From: Hahella sp.
GTDB lineage: Bacteria > Pseudomonadota > Gammaproteobacteria > Pseudomonadales > Oleiphilaceae
Assembly: GCA_028280065.1 (NCBI GenBank)
Contig: JANQMN010000069.1
Location: forward strand, 29,424 to 93,423
Direction of reading: 5' to 3'
Length of the DNA stretch: 64,000 nucleotides
The notes below the pieces were generated by a model that saw nothing but the letters and a program-made list of their open reading frames with translations, had not been told where the DNA came from and ran no database searches. This document shows, piece after piece, positions 63,582-64,000 of this stretch. The position numbers and the translations under genes are program-made. The number at the start of each line of letters is the position of its first letter. Position 1 is the stretch's first letter.

Positions 63582-63836
63582 ATGAGTGAGTCATCGGTGT
63601 TTCTATTGATTTACGGATTAGTACTCGTACTTCTCTTTTTAGTGACTTTTGTTCTCAAGAAGCCAAAGGTTCAGTTGGTTATAGCAAGCATTGCAGCCGT
63701 GTCATTTGTTGCCGGTTTTTTTATCGAAGATTTCACTAATACGGTTGCTGCTATTCATCTTGCAGTAGGAGCATTTTGCATAGGCACTTTTTGGTCGATT
63801 TTCGCATCAAATAGACCTGGGAAAAACAATCACTGA
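63582..63836 (+). CDS. Small membrane protein between glycine-zipper and amidase genes
   Basis: An 84-residue protein from ATG 63582, with three hydrophobic helices (FLLIYGLVLVLLFLVTFVL, LVIASIAAVSFVAGFFI, AIHLAVGAFCIGTFWSIF) and a short basic tail. Not recognised. Its place directly before the Tae4-like frame would fit an immunity or delivery accessory, but Tae4 immunity proteins are usually periplasmic, not of this form. Confidence 0.6.
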   Translation: MSESSVFLLIYGLVLVLLFLVTFVLKKPKVQLVIASIAAVSFVAGFFIEDFTNTVAAIHLAVGAFCIGTFWSIFASNRPGKNNH

Positions 63837-64000
63837 AAGGCTGCACAGTAAAAAGGAAGGAAGAAAAGGAAAGACAAGGGAAATTTAAAGAGCTTTGGGA
63901 TAATCATCCGACAATTTCCGCCGGTTTTTTTGAAGATGATGCTCCATGTACAAAAGATGGAAAGAAGGCGCATGAAAATCAGTGTGCCATTAGAATGGGA
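63833..64000 (+). CDS. Tae4-like T6SS amidase effector, N-terminal part, cut by window edge
   Basis: The frame reads GKFKELWDNHPTISAGFFED, then DAPCTKDGKKAHENQCAIRM and continues past base 64000. F..LW..HP, followed by NQCAIRMG with the catalytic Cys, is the start of the Tae4 peptidoglycan amidase family (cleaves the D-Glu-mDAP bond in target cells). The frame is open from 63815 but has no ATG, GTG or TTG before the motif; only a CTG at 63833. Either a rare start is used, the domain belongs to a frameshifted longer gene, or it is decayed. The downstream immunity gene cannot be seen. Confidence 0.6.
   Translation, partial: MKGCTVKRKEEKERQGKFKELWDNHPTISAGFFEDDAPCTKDGKKAHENQCAIRMG

Overview
The window looks like chromosomal DNA of a free-living gammaproteobacterium. 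Supporting signs are an RND efflux pair, a cyanide-insensitive type cytochrome bd, a LuxI/LuxR acyl-homoserine-lactone system, two chemoreceptors, bacteriohemerythrin, an exosortase and a T6SS-type amidase fragment. No rRNA, tRNA, CRISPR array or intact insertion sequence was seen, and the exact genus cannot be read from the sequence.

Layout. Bases 1-3.4 kb hold a PhyH dioxygenase cut at its first base, a FruK-type sugar kinase, a small membrane protein and a PQQ-type sugar dehydrogenase. Bases 3.5-9.5 kb hold a periplasmic binding protein, a TetR regulator with two spaced operators, a molybdopterin oxidoreductase with a partner MDR reductase, and a LysR regulator. Bases 9.7-14.5 kb hold a small secreted protein and an RND adaptor/pump pair. 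Bases 14.5-19.8 kb hold a Uma2 protein, a GbsR-type regulator with cioA-cioB behind an FNR-like box, an HNH endonuclease and a frameshifted gene. Bases 19.8-22 kb are repeat-rich and include a nucleotidyltransferase gene with an in-frame amber codon.

The core is a long accessory stretch. A 1718-residue exonuclease-RecQ-UvrD fusion (22.0-27.2 kb) converges on a 13.4-kb gene train on the minus strand. In transcription order this train is a DNase II homologue, two paralogous proteins of unknown family (one cytoplasmic, one lipoprotein), an HxxxD acyltransferase-like protein, a 2241-residue Ser/Thr kinase-ATPase-histidine kinase-REC-REC-Hpt hybrid, and a REC-GGDEF diguanylate cyclase. A eukaryote-type acid DNase tied to a giant signalling kinase and two unknown paralogues is the best candidate here for an undescribed system.

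Bases 40.8-44.4 kb hold bacteriohemerythrin, LuxI, a DUF4902/RsaM-like protein and LuxR, with two lux-box-like sites, then a binding protein. Bases 44.4-46.4 kb are decayed DNA with an MgtE remnant. Bases 46.4-51.2 kb hold two chemoreceptors, one next to an exported repeat protein. Bases 51.4-59.0 kb form one minus-strand locus: DUF4389, LiaF-like, LytS-type kinase, LytTR regulator, a VIT/VWA protein with a PEP-CTERM-like tail, an exosortase and an EpsI-like protein. A 608-bp tandem duplication inside it has created a chimeric gene. Bases 59-64 kb hold two more copies of the binding-protein family, an exported one-cysteine MsrB, and a small cluster ending in a Tae4-like amidase cut by the window edge.

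Start sites were chosen by eye from Shine-Dalgarno spacing and overlap, and family calls rest on recognised motifs, not on database searches.
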